The notes below the pieces were generated by a model that was not told where the DNA came from, ran no database searches, and worked only from the letters and a program-made list of their open reading frames with translations. Shown in pieces: positions 44,683 to 53,280 of a DNA stretch of 64,000 nucleotides (position 1 is its first letter; every line of letters starts with the position of its first letter). This DNA is from CANHBY01 sp031374415. GTDB lineage: Bacteria; Pseudomonadota; Gammaproteobacteria; Burkholderiales; Burkholderiaceae_C. Where the stretch lies: the NCBI GenBank assembly GCA_031374415.1, contig JANMGB010000334.1, positions 6,863 to 70,862 on the forward strand, read 5' to 3'. The position numbers were made by a program, and so were the translations under genes.

Positions 44683-45921
44683 ATGCAGAAGAAGACCGTT
44701 TGTGTAGTGGGATTGGGTTACATCGGCTTGCCCACGGCGGCCTTGCTGGCCAGCAGTGGCTACCAAGTCGTGGGGGTCGATTTGAACGCCCATGCGGTGG
44801 ACACCATCAACCAGGGACGCATCCACATCGTTGAGCCTGACCTCGACGCCTTCGTCCGTTCGGCCATCGTTGCGCAGCGCCTCCAGGCCTTCACGACACC
44901 CCAAGCGGGTGATGTCTACATGATCTGCGTGCCAACGCCCCTGCACGACACCGGCAGCACACCGCAGCCCAACATCGACTACGTGCTGGCCGCCACACGA
45001 AGCATCGCAGCCTTCGTCAAACCAGGCGATCTGGTCATCCTGGAATCGACCTCGCCGGTCGGTACCACCCAGCAAATGGCCGATGTCTTAAAGAGTTCGG
45101 GCGTGGACCTGTCCTCCATTCACGTCGCCTACTGCCCAGAGCGCGTGCTGCCAGGGAAGATCATGACCGAGCTGCTCGAAAATGATCGGGTGGTTGGCGG
45201 CTTGACCCCTGAGGCCACCCGCGCTGTCAGTGAGTTTTACCGCAGCTTCGTGCGAGGCACGGTTCTGGAAACCGATGCCAAAACCGCCGAAATGTGCAAA
45301 CTCACCGAAAACAGCTTCCGTGACGTGAACATCGCCTTTGCCAACGAGCTTTCGGTCATTTGTGCCAAGGAAGGCATCAACGTCTGGAACTTGATCCAAC
45401 TGGCCAATCGCCATCCCCGAGTGAATATTCTTCAGCCGGGGGCCGGCGTCGGGGGGCACTGCATCGCTGTGGATCCCTGGTTCATTGTTGCCCGCGATCC
45501 AGAGAATGCCAAACTCATTCGTGCGGGGCGTGAAGTCAACAATTTCAAAACAGAGTGGGCCATCGATCAGATCAAGCGGGCCATGGCCGAGGTGCCCAAG
45601 CGCACCGGGCGGCCGCCGGTCTTGGCCTGTCTGGGCCTGGCCTTCAAGCCCGACATTGACGATCTGCGTGAGTCGCCTGCCGCGCACATCGCCTGCGAGT
45701 TGCAAGCTCAAGGCTACCAAGTGCTGGTCGTTGAGCCCAATATCTCTCAACATCCGGACTTGAAACTGGTTGCGCTGGACGAGGCCCTCAAGACCGCCGA
45801 TGTGCTGGCCGTGATGGTCAAGCACCGCCAATTTCTCGATGTCGCCGTCAAGAAGATCTTGATCGAAGCCCAAGCCCTGGACTTTTGCGGCGTGACCGCT
45901 GATCAGCGGCGAAATACATGA
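44683..45921 (+). CDS. wecC: UDP-N-acetyl-D-mannosamine dehydrogenase
   Basis: A 412-residue UDP-sugar dehydrogenase oxidising UDP-ManNAc to UDP-ManNAcA with NAD. The N-terminal dinucleotide motif is VVGLGYIGLPTAALLA. ESTSPVGTT and YCPERVLPGKIM follow, and the catalytic Cys is in GVGGHCIAVDPWF. LGLAFKPDIDDLRESPA marks the C-terminal domain. The product is a uronic acid that AsnB could amidate. A perfect 11-bp inverted repeat lies just after its stop (45930-45966). Confidence 0.96.
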   Translation: MQKKTVCVVGLGYIGLPTAALLASSGYQVVGVDLNAHAVDTINQGRIHIVEPDLDAFVRSAIVAQRLQAFTTPQAGDVYMICVPTPLHDTGSTPQPNIDYVLAATRSIAAFVKPGDLVILESTSPVGTTQQMADVLKSSGVDLSSIHVAYCPERVLPGKIMTELLENDRVVGGLTPEATRAVSEFYRSFVRGTVLETDAKTAEMCKLTENSFRDVNIAFANELSVICAKEGINVWNLIQLANRHPRVNILQPGAGVGGHCIAVDPWFIVARDPENAKLIRAGREVNNFKTEWAIDQIKRAMAEVPKRTGRPPVLACLGLAFKPDIDDLRESPAAHIACELQAQGYQVLVVEPNISQHPDLKLVALDEALKTADVLAVMVKHRQFLDVAVKKILIEAQALDFCGVTADQRRNT

Positions 45922-45929
45922 CGTTGAGC

Positions 45930-45966
45930 GCGTGAAAACGCTGGTATTTTCAGGCCGTTTTCACGC
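45930..45966. promoter_or_regulatory. Perfect 11-bp inverted repeat after wecC
   Basis: GCGTGAAAACG (45930-45940) and its exact complement CGTTTTCACGC (45956-45966) surround a 15-nt spacer, 9 bp after the wecC stop. The right arm has only four T inside and no U-run behind it, so it is a poor intrinsic terminator. It could be an attenuating hairpin or an operator for the transferase gene downstream. Confidence 0.55.
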
Positions 45967-46072
45967 CCATGCGGGGCGCTTGTGCAGCACAATGGCCTCC
46001 CCACCAAGCCCGTGCCTGGATTGTGCGAGGGGGGGGTGAGGTAGTGGTTTGCCGTGCAGTTGATGTCATTCA

Positions 46073-47272
46073 ATGTTCAGGGACTTTTCATCAGACACCC
46101 CTGGGCGCAGTGTCCTACTCAACCAACTCGGTGCGCTCGCCCGCACCCCTGGCGCGATGACCTACTTCATTTTGAGCTTCGTTGTCTCCCTGATGATCAC
46201 CTCGATGGTGGTGCGCTCCTCACACATGCACGGATGGCTCAGCGCGGATCACGACCTGTCGGGCCCGCAGAAGTTTCATCACCGGCCCGTTCCGCGCATC
46301 GGAGGCCTGGCACTCGCGCTAGCGGTCATGGCTGGGGTCGCCCTGGTGGAGTTTTCCAACGGGGCCGAACGATTTGACACCCTGTGGCTTTGGGTGCTGG
46401 CGGCGATTCCGGCTTTCTTTTCGGGCTTGATCGAAGACTTCACGAAGGGGGTCTCGGCCCGCCGTCGATTGTTTTTTACGGCCGTCTCGACGCTGCTGGG
46501 CATCGGACTGCTACACGCCACGATCACGCGCACCGGCATCCCATGGATGGATGAACTCATGACCTGGGCGCCTTTGTCGGTCATTTTTACGCTTTTCATG
46601 GTCACAGGCGTGACCCACGCCGTCAACATCATCGATGGCTTCAATGGTCTGGCTTCCATGTGCGTGCTGATGATGATGATGGCCTTGGCCTATGTGGCAT
46701 ACCAAGTCGGTGATCGCTTCGTTCTAACCTCGTCATTGATTTGCGGCGGGGCGATTTTGGGTTTCTTCTTTTGGAACTTCCCTGCCGGTTTGATTTTTCT
46801 GGGCGATGGGGGTGCGTATTTTCTGGGCTTTACGCTGGCGGAGTTGAGTGTGTTGTTGATCTCGAACAATGCCGAGGTATCGCCTTTTTTCCCGGTCTTG
46901 ATGTGCGCCTACCCGTTGATTGAAACCGCCTTCACCATGTACCGTCGTCGCGTTTTGAAGGGCGTGGGCACCAGCAAGGCCGATGGCATTCACCTGCACA
47001 CCTTGATTCACCGGCGCGTCATTCGCTGGGCCACCCCAGGCAGTATTGACCGTCGGCGCACCAGCCAAGACCGCCGCAAAACGGCGCGCAACTCGATGAC
47101 GGCCCCGTACCTGTGGGCACTGTGCCTGTGCTCGGTGATCCCCGCCCTGCTGTGGTGGAACAACACCCCCATGTTGTTGGCTTGCCTGGCACTGTTTTTA
47201 CTGGGCTACGTTGTTCTGTACTGGCGCATCGTACGCTTCCATGTGCCTAAGTGGTTGATCGTTCGGTATTGA
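46073..47272 (+). CDS. WecA/MraY-family undecaprenyl-phosphate GlcNAc-type transferase
   Basis: A 399-residue polyprenyl-phosphate sugar-phosphate transferase with ~10 membrane helices. It shows KFHHRPVPRIGGLAL (cytosolic loop 1), the NIIDGFNGLA motif with the catalytic Asp, FLGDGGAYFLGF, and the His-rich loop IHLHTLIHRR. It would start the O-unit by moving a HexNAc-1-phosphate to undecaprenyl phosphate. Residues after ~330 are a charged/hydrophobic extension. ATG 46073 is used; ATG 46157 (MTYFILSF) matches the usual WecA N terminus better and is a real alternative. Last gene of the + strand glycan block. Confidence 0.88.
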   Translation: MFRDFSSDTPGRSVLLNQLGALARTPGAMTYFILSFVVSLMITSMVVRSSHMHGWLSADHDLSGPQKFHHRPVPRIGGLALALAVMAGVALVEFSNGAERFDTLWLWVLAAIPAFFSGLIEDFTKGVSARRRLFFTAVSTLLGIGLLHATITRTGIPWMDELMTWAPLSVIFTLFMVTGVTHAVNIIDGFNGLASMCVLMMMMALAYVAYQVGDRFVLTSSLICGGAILGFFFWNFPAGLIFLGDGGAYFLGFTLAELSVLLISNNAEVSPFFPVLMCAYPLIETAFTMYRRRVLKGVGTSKADGIHLHTLIHRRVIRWATPGSIDRRRTSQDRRKTARNSMTAPYLWALCLCSVIPALLWWNNTPMLLACLALFLLGYVVLYWRIVRFHVPKWLIVRY

Positions 47273-47403
47273 TCGGCGCGCTGGTCAGGTTAGGGCGGAA
47301 CCTGCGTGATGCCCGCGACATCATTCACACATCTGCCAACCGGCCAGCCGTTTCAAATGGGAGCTGATGCGCCCACAGCCCCCCAGTCATGACCGGCTGG
47401 CCA

Positions 47404-49311
47404 TCAGCCGCGATCTGGGACCACCTCAGGAACGTATTCAGGCACGAAGCCCTGTAAGGTGTGCCTCAAGGCCTGCGCGTCGGGCTCTGCGCCCTGAAGC
47501 CAGCCCAGCACCTGCGCAACCCACTCGGCGTCTTGCTGGTCTTGCAGCTGCGCCACGCGCAAAAGCGGGTGGCTTGATGGCACCGTGCGATCCGCATCGG
47601 CCAGCAACTCTTCGAACAGCTTTTCTCCCGGGCGCAAGCCGGTGTAGACCACCGGGATTTCGTGCTCGCGGTGACCAGACAAGCGAATCAGATCGCGTGC
47701 CAGCTCGGCAATTTTGACGGGCTTGCCCATGTCCAACACAAGCACCTGGCCGCTGTGCGCCAAGGCCGCCGCTTGAAGCACCAATTTCACGGCCTCTTGC
47801 TGGGTCATGAAGTAACGGGTGATGTCAGGATGCGTCACCGTGACTGGTCCCCCCTGCGCGATCTGCTCTTTGAACTTGGGGATCACGCTGCCACTGGAGC
47901 CCAGCACGTTGCCAAAACGCACTGCGGCAAATTGGGTGGGTGCTGAGGTGCCCGTCTCCACGGCCCTGACGGGATGTCGCGCCAGGTGCGACAACAGCAC
48001 CTCCGCCAAGCGCTTGCTGGCGCCCATCACATTGCTCGGGTTGACGGCTTTGTCTGTGGAAATCAGCACGAAGCGCTCGGCCCCGCAGTGAGCCGCTGCC
48101 AGCGCCGCATAGTAGGTGCCCAGAGTGTTGTTTTGCAATGCCGACCAGGCGTTTTCGCGCTCCATCAGGGGCACATGCTTGAACGCTGCAGCATGAAATA
48201 TCAGCGCGGGCCGCTGGGCGATGAACACCTGCGTCAGGTGCTCCAGGCGCTTGACGTCGCCCATCAAACACACCAGCGCAATCTCAGGGTGGCGCTGGGT
48301 GAGTCGTTGCTCGATCTGGTACAGGGCAAACTCGCTGAGTTCATACAGCACCATGCGCGCAGGTCGAAACCGCGCCAGTTGGCGGCACAACTCGGAGCCA
48401 ATCGACCCCCCAGCCCCGGTGATGAGAACCGTCTTGCCAGCCACCAGGCCCGCCACGCTGGCTTCATCGAGCATCACCGGGTCGCGGCCCAGCAGGTCTT
48501 CAGGCTCGATGGCCCGCACCCGCTCAACTCGCGCCGTGCCGTCACGCAGCTCGCTGACCGAGGGCACGGTCAACACGGGCAATGAGGTGCTGGTCGCGAG
48601 CTCAAATGCCCGCCGCCGCTGGGGCGCGCTGGCGCCTGGCAGGGCGATGATGAGGTGGGTGGCTTCGGTGTTCAGCGCCAACTCGCGCACCTCTTGCAAA
48701 GTGCCCAGCACCTGTGCGCCCGCAATGCGTGCCCCCTGTTTGGCGGGGTCGTCGTCGAGCAAGCCCACCACCGACCAGCCCTGCTGATGAAATCCAGCCA
48801 AGAGCATCCGCCCCGCTTCGCCGGCGCCCATGACCAAGGCGCGCCGGGTATCGGCGGGCCCTGCAATGCGCGAGCGAACGTGTTCATACAGCATGCGGTA
48901 AGCCACCCGAACGGCACACAGGCCCATCACACACAAGAGCGGGTGCAGGGCCAGCACCGCGCGGGGGACTCCCTCCCAACCGGCACTGCGCACCGTGATC
49001 GCCACCAGCGCGCCGGCCACCCCACAGGCCACGGCCAAACGCTTGACCTCACCAAACCCAGAAAATCGCCACAAACTGCGCGGCACCCCCAAGAGCTTGA
49101 ACACCACGCCATAGAGCAGCACCACACCCGCCAGCACCACCATGTCGTAGGCAGGCCTGGCGCTCCACCAGCGCTCAAAACCCAAGCGAAACAGGTAGGT
49201 CAGCTGCCAACAGACAGCCACCACCCCTGCGTCAATGAGCAGGGACAGGGCTTGGCGATGAGGACGCCAACGGGACAAAATGCGATCCAACCGATGCCAA
49301 CGCGTGCTCAT
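47404..49311 (-). CDS. Membrane NDP-sugar 4,6-dehydratase (PglF/WbpM/CapD type)
   Basis: A 635-residue inner-membrane dehydratase. Four N-terminal helices (~15-135) are followed by a CoA-binding-like Rossmann part (VMGAGEAGRMLL, ~153) and the catalytic SDR domain. The latter has VLITGAGGSIGSELCRQL (~300) and the STDKAVNPSNVMGASKRLAE segment, where Met replaces the usual active-site Tyr, as in the large WbpM class. Substrate is most likely UDP-GlcNAc. It ends the - strand operon, and its start overlaps the sugar transferase stop by 4 bp. Confidence 0.92.
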   Translation of the reverse strand: MSTRWHRLDRILSRWRPHRQALSLLIDAGVVAVCWQLTYLFRLGFERWWSARPAYDMVVLAGVVLLYGVVFKLLGVPRSLWRFSGFGEVKRLAVACGVAGALVAITVRSAGWEGVPRAVLALHPLLCVMGLCAVRVAYRMLYEHVRSRIAGPADTRRALVMGAGEAGRMLLAGFHQQGWSVVGLLDDDPAKQGARIAGAQVLGTLQEVRELALNTEATHLIIALPGASAPQRRRAFELATSTSLPVLTVPSVSELRDGTARVERVRAIEPEDLLGRDPVMLDEASVAGLVAGKTVLITGAGGSIGSELCRQLARFRPARMVLYELSEFALYQIEQRLTQRHPEIALVCLMGDVKRLEHLTQVFIAQRPALIFHAAAFKHVPLMERENAWSALQNNTLGTYYAALAAAHCGAERFVLISTDKAVNPSNVMGASKRLAEVLLSHLARHPVRAVETGTSAPTQFAAVRFGNVLGSSGSVIPKFKEQIAQGGPVTVTHPDITRYFMTQQEAVKLVLQAAALAHSGQVLVLDMGKPVKIAELARDLIRLSGHREHEIPVVYTGLRPGEKLFEELLADADRTVPSSHPLLRVAQLQDQQDAEWVAQVLGWLQGAEPDAQALRHTLQGFVPEYVPEVVPDRG

Positions 49312-49910
49312 CGAATCACCACGGCTTTGAGCGTGGCGGCTATCAGGCGCAGGTCACGCCACAGGCTGGCTTGATCAACGTACTCGGCCGCAAGTTGAAG
49401 TTTGGCGGGCATCACGATGTGGATGTAGGTGGCTTCAGGATCACTGGACTGCCCCAGTTGCCTGCCTTCGTCACGATAGGCCAGCGACGCCGGATCGGTG
49501 ATGCCAGGCCGCACACTGAGAATCTTGTCGCGCAACAGGGGCGGATACAGCGCCACGTAGCGTGGCACCTCGGGGCGCGGGCCGACCAAGCTCATGTCGC
49601 CCCGAAACACGTCGATCAGTTGGGCCAGCTCATCCAGCTTGGAGTCGCGCAGCCACCGGCCGACACGGGTCACACGAGAATCATCGTGTCGAGTGATTTG
49701 GAGCCCCTGCGGCTGGGTCGTCAGGCTTTGGTGCATGGTGCGAAATTTATGAATCGCAAACAGCTTGCCACCACGGCCCACCCTGTCTTGCCGAAAAAGC
49801 ACAGGGCCCGGCGAGTCAAGTTTGATGGCCAGCGCAATCACCAGCCACACCGGCGCAAGCACGAGCATGCCCAGCACCGCGCCAAAGAGGTCAAACAAGC
49901 GCTTGCTCAT
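49308..49910 (-). CDS. PglC/WcaJ-type phosphoglycosyltransferase
   Basis: A 200-residue bacterial sugar transferase moving a sugar-1-phosphate to undecaprenyl phosphate. One re-entrant hydrophobic helix (~8-30: LFDLFGAVLGMLVLAPVWLV) is followed by SPGPVLFRQDRVGRGGK, the HKFRTM active-site segment, and DELAQLIDVFRGDMSLVGPRPE. The short monotopic form matches PglC. It starts a lipid-linked glycan independently of the WecA-type enzyme at 46073. Directly after the aminotransferase (4-bp gap). Confidence 0.93.
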   Translation of the reverse strand: MSKRLFDLFGAVLGMLVLAPVWLVIALAIKLDSPGPVLFRQDRVGRGGKLFAIHKFRTMHQSLTTQPQGLQITRHDDSRVTRVGRWLRDSKLDELAQLIDVFRGDMSLVGPRPEVPRYVALYPPLLRDKILSVRPGITDPASLAYRDEGRQLGQSSDPEATYIHIVMPAKLQLAAEYVDQASLWRDLRLIAATLKAVVIR

Positions 49911-49914
49911 GTGC

Positions 49915-51072
49915 TCATGTGATCGCTGCGCGCACGGCTTGGATCACTCGTTCGACATCGTCATCGCTCATGCGGGTGTACAGCGGCACACTGAGCATGC
50001 TATCGAACGCAGCCTGGCTGTGAGGGTAGTCGCTGCTTCGCAGTTGATAGCGCTCGCGCCAGTAGGTCTGCAGGTGCAAGGGGATGTAGTGCACGCTGCA
50101 ACCAATGCCCGCCTCGAAGAGGCGTTCAATCACGGTGTCCCGATGGCAGGGTGCCTGTGAGCGCAGCCGCAACACATAAAGGTGCCACGCATGGGTGTCG
50201 CCCGGTGCCGGGCCAGGGGGCAGTTGCACAGGCAAGTCAGCCCACGCAGCGTGATATCGCTGGGCAATCGCGGCGCGTCGTTGGGCAAACCCAGGCAAAC
50301 GGCGTAGCTGATGGATGCCCATTGCGGCAGCAATGTCCGTCAGGTTGTACTTGAAGCCAGGGGCCACGATGTCGTAACGCCACGCTGGAACCTTGGTGGT
50401 GAAGCGGTCGAATGCATCGCGACTCATCCCGTGCAAGCGCATGACTTTCATGCGTTGCGCCAGCGCGGGGTCACGGGTCACGACCATGCCGCCCTCGCCC
50501 GTGGTCAGAGTTTTGTTGGCGTAGAAACTGAACACCGTGGCAGCCGAGTCCAGGGTTCCTATCAATCGCCCGCCGCAGGTGGTGGGCAAGGCATGGGCGG
50601 CGTCTTCTACCACCTTCACCCCATGCTGCTGGGCCAAGGCCAGCAAGCGCGCCATGTCTGCCGACAAGCCCGCAAAATGAACCGGCATGATCACCTTGGT
50701 GCGCAGGGTGAGCGCCGCGGCCACGGCATCCACATCGATGCACAAGGTGTGGGGGTTCATGTCGACCAAGACCACATCGGCGCCCAGGTAGCGCACCACT
50801 TCGGCCGTGGCCGTGAAGGTGTGGGTGGTGGTGATGACTTCATCGCCCGGCCCCACGCCCAAAGCCTCCAGGGCCAGGTGCAGGCCCGCAGTGGCCGAAT
50901 TGACCGCCAAGGCCGTCAAGCTGGGGTCACCCAGAAAGGCCTCAAAGTCGGCCTCGAAGCGTTGGCACTTGGGGCCCGTGGTGACCCAGCCGGAACGTAA
51001 GGTGTCCACGACTTCGGCGATTTCTTCCTCGCCAATTTCGGGCAAGGAGAAGGGAAGAAAAGGCATGCTCAT
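49915..51072 (-). CDS. PglE-type PLP sugar aminotransferase
   Basis: A 385-residue DegT/DnrJ aminotransferase. It has VNSATAGLHLALEAL, VEDAAHALPTT, and the Schiff-base Lys in FSFYANKTLTTGEGGM. The FSFYANK form and length fit PglE/WbpE-like enzymes that aminate the 4-keto product of the WbpM/PglF dehydratase coded two genes further on. With PglC and a hexapeptide acetyltransferase this would give a UDP-bacillosamine-type sugar (inference). A 75-bp gap separates it from the methyltransferase. Confidence 0.9.
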   Translation of the reverse strand: MSMPFLPFSLPEIGEEEIAEVVDTLRSGWVTTGPKCQRFEADFEAFLGDPSLTALAVNSATAGLHLALEALGVGPGDEVITTTHTFTATAEVVRYLGADVVLVDMNPHTLCIDVDAVAAALTLRTKVIMPVHFAGLSADMARLLALAQQHGVKVVEDAAHALPTTCGGRLIGTLDSAATVFSFYANKTLTTGEGGMVVTRDPALAQRMKVMRLHGMSRDAFDRFTTKVPAWRYDIVAPGFKYNLTDIAAAMGIHQLRRLPGFAQRRAAIAQRYHAAWADLPVQLPPGPAPGDTHAWHLYVLRLRSQAPCHRDTVIERLFEAGIGCSVHYIPLHLQTYWRERYQLRSSDYPHSQAAFDSMLSVPLYTRMSDDDVERVIQAVRAAIT

Positions 51073-51147
51073 AGCGCCAAGGGCGACAGGCCCAGTGTCG
51101 TGTCCCCACGATACTGATTTTCATCGCTCAAATTCAATCGAGTTAAG

Positions 51148-51897
51148 TCATTGATGCGCCTTGGCCAACCACGCCAAGCGGTGTGTACGCAACCAAGGCC
51201 AGTTAAAAAACCCATACAAAGCGGGGTGCAATTGAGCCAGCACTCGGGCCAAAGGTGGCGCCAAGGTCAATCGTTGCACATGAAAGTTGGCTTGAGGAAA
51301 CAAAGCCCGCACGCGGGCCAGCAGAACGCCTTGAACATCAGGGTTACGGGGATTATCAACGGTGAAGTCATACCACAGCACGGCACCGCCCGGTTTGAGC
51401 ATCGCCCAAATCGCTTGGGCCAGCCTGTGCTGAACCGCATCGTCCAGCAATGAAGAAAACACCGTGGCCTGGACGATGACGTCGAAACGCAGCGCGTCAG
51501 GATCGCGCGCGCGCGCCTCCAGCATCACGCAGGCGTCGCCATGCATCAGCGTCACGCCCAACGGCAGCCGCTGGCGCGCATGATCATGTCGCTCAGGCAA
51601 CAGCTCAATGCCCGACAAGTGCGCGGGATGGGCGCCCCAGCGCAGCCAGTCCAGCAGGTTGTCGCCCGTGCCGCTGCCCACTTCCAGCATGCGGCACTGG
51701 CTCAGGTCGCGCCACCCGTGGCGGGCCAGCAGGGCCAGGGTCGCGCGTTGGCGCTCTTGCCATGCCCACAAGGCCGCTGGGTTGAACACGCTGTAGCGTG
51801 GGTCGTTCGGCACACGGCGGGCGTAGCGCGCTTGAACGGCCTCAGCTTCACTGGGCAGGGACAGGTCAGCCCCCGGACGGGGAACGGTGTCAGACAT
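51148..51897 (-). CDS. Class I SAM-dependent methyltransferase
   Basis: A 249-residue methyltransferase. Motif I is MLEVGSGTGDNLLDW (~70-84), the acidic post-I residue is in LSGIELLPE, motif II is HGDACVM, and FDVIVQATVFSSL is motif IV. LKPGGAVLWYDF is the post-III strand. Start at 51897 (MSDTVPRPG), 13 bp after the GT2 stop; the longer frame to 51993 would overlap the GT2 gene and was rejected. Substrate not known; likely a glycan sugar. Confidence 0.85.
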   Translation of the reverse strand: MSDTVPRPGADLSLPSEAEAVQARYARRVPNDPRYSVFNPAALWAWQERQRATLALLARHGWRDLSQCRMLEVGSGTGDNLLDWLRWGAHPAHLSGIELLPERHDHARQRLPLGVTLMHGDACVMLEARARDPDALRFDVIVQATVFSSLLDDAVQHRLAQAIWAMLKPGGAVLWYDFTVDNPRNPDVQGVLLARVRALFPQANFHVQRLTLAPPLARVLAQLHPALYGFFNWPWLRTHRLAWLAKAHQ

Positions 51898-51910
51898 CCC
51901 GCCCCCCGTG

Positions 51911-52963
51911 TCAGCGCGTGAGCGCCGCAAACCGGGTGCGACTGGTGCCACCGTGCAAGACGTCCCACAGGCCCATGAGCGAGCCAAGCCCATACGCCAC
52001 GTGGTAGCTCCCGATCACCAGCGGGACTCGCCACAAGGCCTTCATGCCACAGGGGTCTCGCTGCGCCACACTCATCGTCATGAACAACACCGCCCCCGCA
52101 TACAAGGTGCTCAAAGCGGCCAGCGGCCATGCAGCCCCCAGCACGGCCAACAACAGGCTCAGCCCCATGGCCAGCACAAAAAGCGCAGGAACCCAATGGC
52201 GCGGAGAGGCCGTCTGGCCATGCTTCTTGATGACGAAGGGCTTCCAATAACCATATTGCAGGTACTGGCGAAATACCTGCGGCAGATTGGCTCGCGGACG
52301 GTAGGTGCTGCGGATGCGGGACGACTGCCATACCAGACCGCCCCCCCGCGTGATGCGCAGGTTGTGTTCGTCATCTTGGTTGCGCACCAGACTTTCATCA
52401 AAGCCGCCAAAACGCTCAAATGTGGCCCGCGGCCAACAGCCGAGGTAAACCGTGTCGGCCCAGCCGTTGTAATCCAGGCGTCGCGACAAGGCCCCCCCCG
52501 CCACCCAGGGGCATTGAAAGGCCGCCGCAATGGCCCGCTGCGTGGGCCCGGCATGCAGGTCGGGTGCGGCGTGCCAGGGCCCACCGACGTTGTCGGCCCC
52601 CGAATCGGCCAAGACACTCAAGGCTTGGTGAATGTAGTCAGCGGTGTATTCAGTGTGAACATCCATGCGCACAATGACATCGCCCTGGGCCTGCAAAAGC
52701 GCGGCATTCAGGCCGGTGGAGACAATGCGCCGAGGGTTGTCAATGAGTTGAATGCGTGGATCAGCCTGGCTCAAACGCTGCAAGATGTCGCGGGTGCCGT
52801 CGTCACTCATGCCGTCCGCCACAAGCAACTGCAAACGCCAGCCATCCGGCATGATTTGCCGCAGCACGTTGTGACAAAAGCTCTCGATGTAGCGGTGCTC
52901 GTTGCGACAAGGCACGATCACGCTGACACATTGCGCGGCAGTGGAGGCTGGGGGTTTTTTCAT
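51911..52963 (-). CDS. GT2-family glycosyltransferase, ExoA-like
   Basis: A 350-residue inner-membrane glycosyltransferase. The GT-A domain starts VSVIVPCRNEHRYIE and has VADGMSDDGTRD, the DxD-type VRMDVHTEY (~96-104) and RNQDDEHNLR with the catalytic Asp. Two or three C-terminal hydrophobic helices (~255-325) anchor it. ExoA-like enzymes transfer glucose or a related hexose to a lipid-linked chain. It is separated from the upstream GT4 by 294 bp that are almost entirely inverted-repeat element copy 2. Confidence 0.9.
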   Translation of the reverse strand: MKKPPASTAAQCVSVIVPCRNEHRYIESFCHNVLRQIMPDGWRLQLLVADGMSDDGTRDILQRLSQADPRIQLIDNPRRIVSTGLNAALLQAQGDVIVRMDVHTEYTADYIHQALSVLADSGADNVGGPWHAAPDLHAGPTQRAIAAAFQCPWVAGGALSRRLDYNGWADTVYLGCWPRATFERFGGFDESLVRNQDDEHNLRITRGGGLVWQSSRIRSTYRPRANLPQVFRQYLQYGYWKPFVIKKHGQTASPRHWVPALFVLAMGLSLLLAVLGAAWPLAALSTLYAGAVLFMTMSVAQRDPCGMKALWRVPLVIGSYHVAYGLGSLMGLWDVLHGGTSRTRFAALTR

Positions 52964-53017
52964 AGATTGAGGCCTCGATTCTCAGGGTTCTTCGAGCCCA
53001 CAAGCAAGATTTTTCTA

Positions 53018-53280
53018 GTATCGCGTCTCAGTGGATTTGAAAGGTTGAATTGTTGCGAGGTCAATAGTGAAGTACACAGGCTGCTGGATTCCCGCCTGCG
53101 CGGGAATGACGTGGGGAGATGCCAACCCCTGCGCCCGTCATCCCCGCGCAGGCGGGGATCCAGGAGCGCGCCACAGGAGCGTTATGCCCGCACGCTGCAT
53201 TCCTCCCAGCTCAGCTTGCCCATGCGCCACGTGTTCGCTTTGGCAAAAATCAACCTTTCACATCCACTGAGACGGGGCCC
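53018..53280 (+). repeat. Inverted-repeat element, copy 2
   Basis: A 263-bp copy of the element. The left end GTATCGCGTCTCAGTGGATT runs into TGAAAGGTTGAATTGTTGC; the right end is CATCCACTGAGACGGGGCCC. It has the same internal hairpins (GATTCCCGCCTGCGCGGGAA and TCCCCGCGCAGGCGGGGATC). It lies inside the - strand glycan operon. Its right end supplies the last residues (APSQWM) and the TGA stop of the GT4 gene. Confidence 0.87.

Noticed and set aside
47342..47402. GGCCAGCCG / CGGCTGGCC inverted repeat between the convergent operons as a terminator
   Set aside because: A 43-nt spacer and no T-run; short GC-rich matches are expected by chance here.
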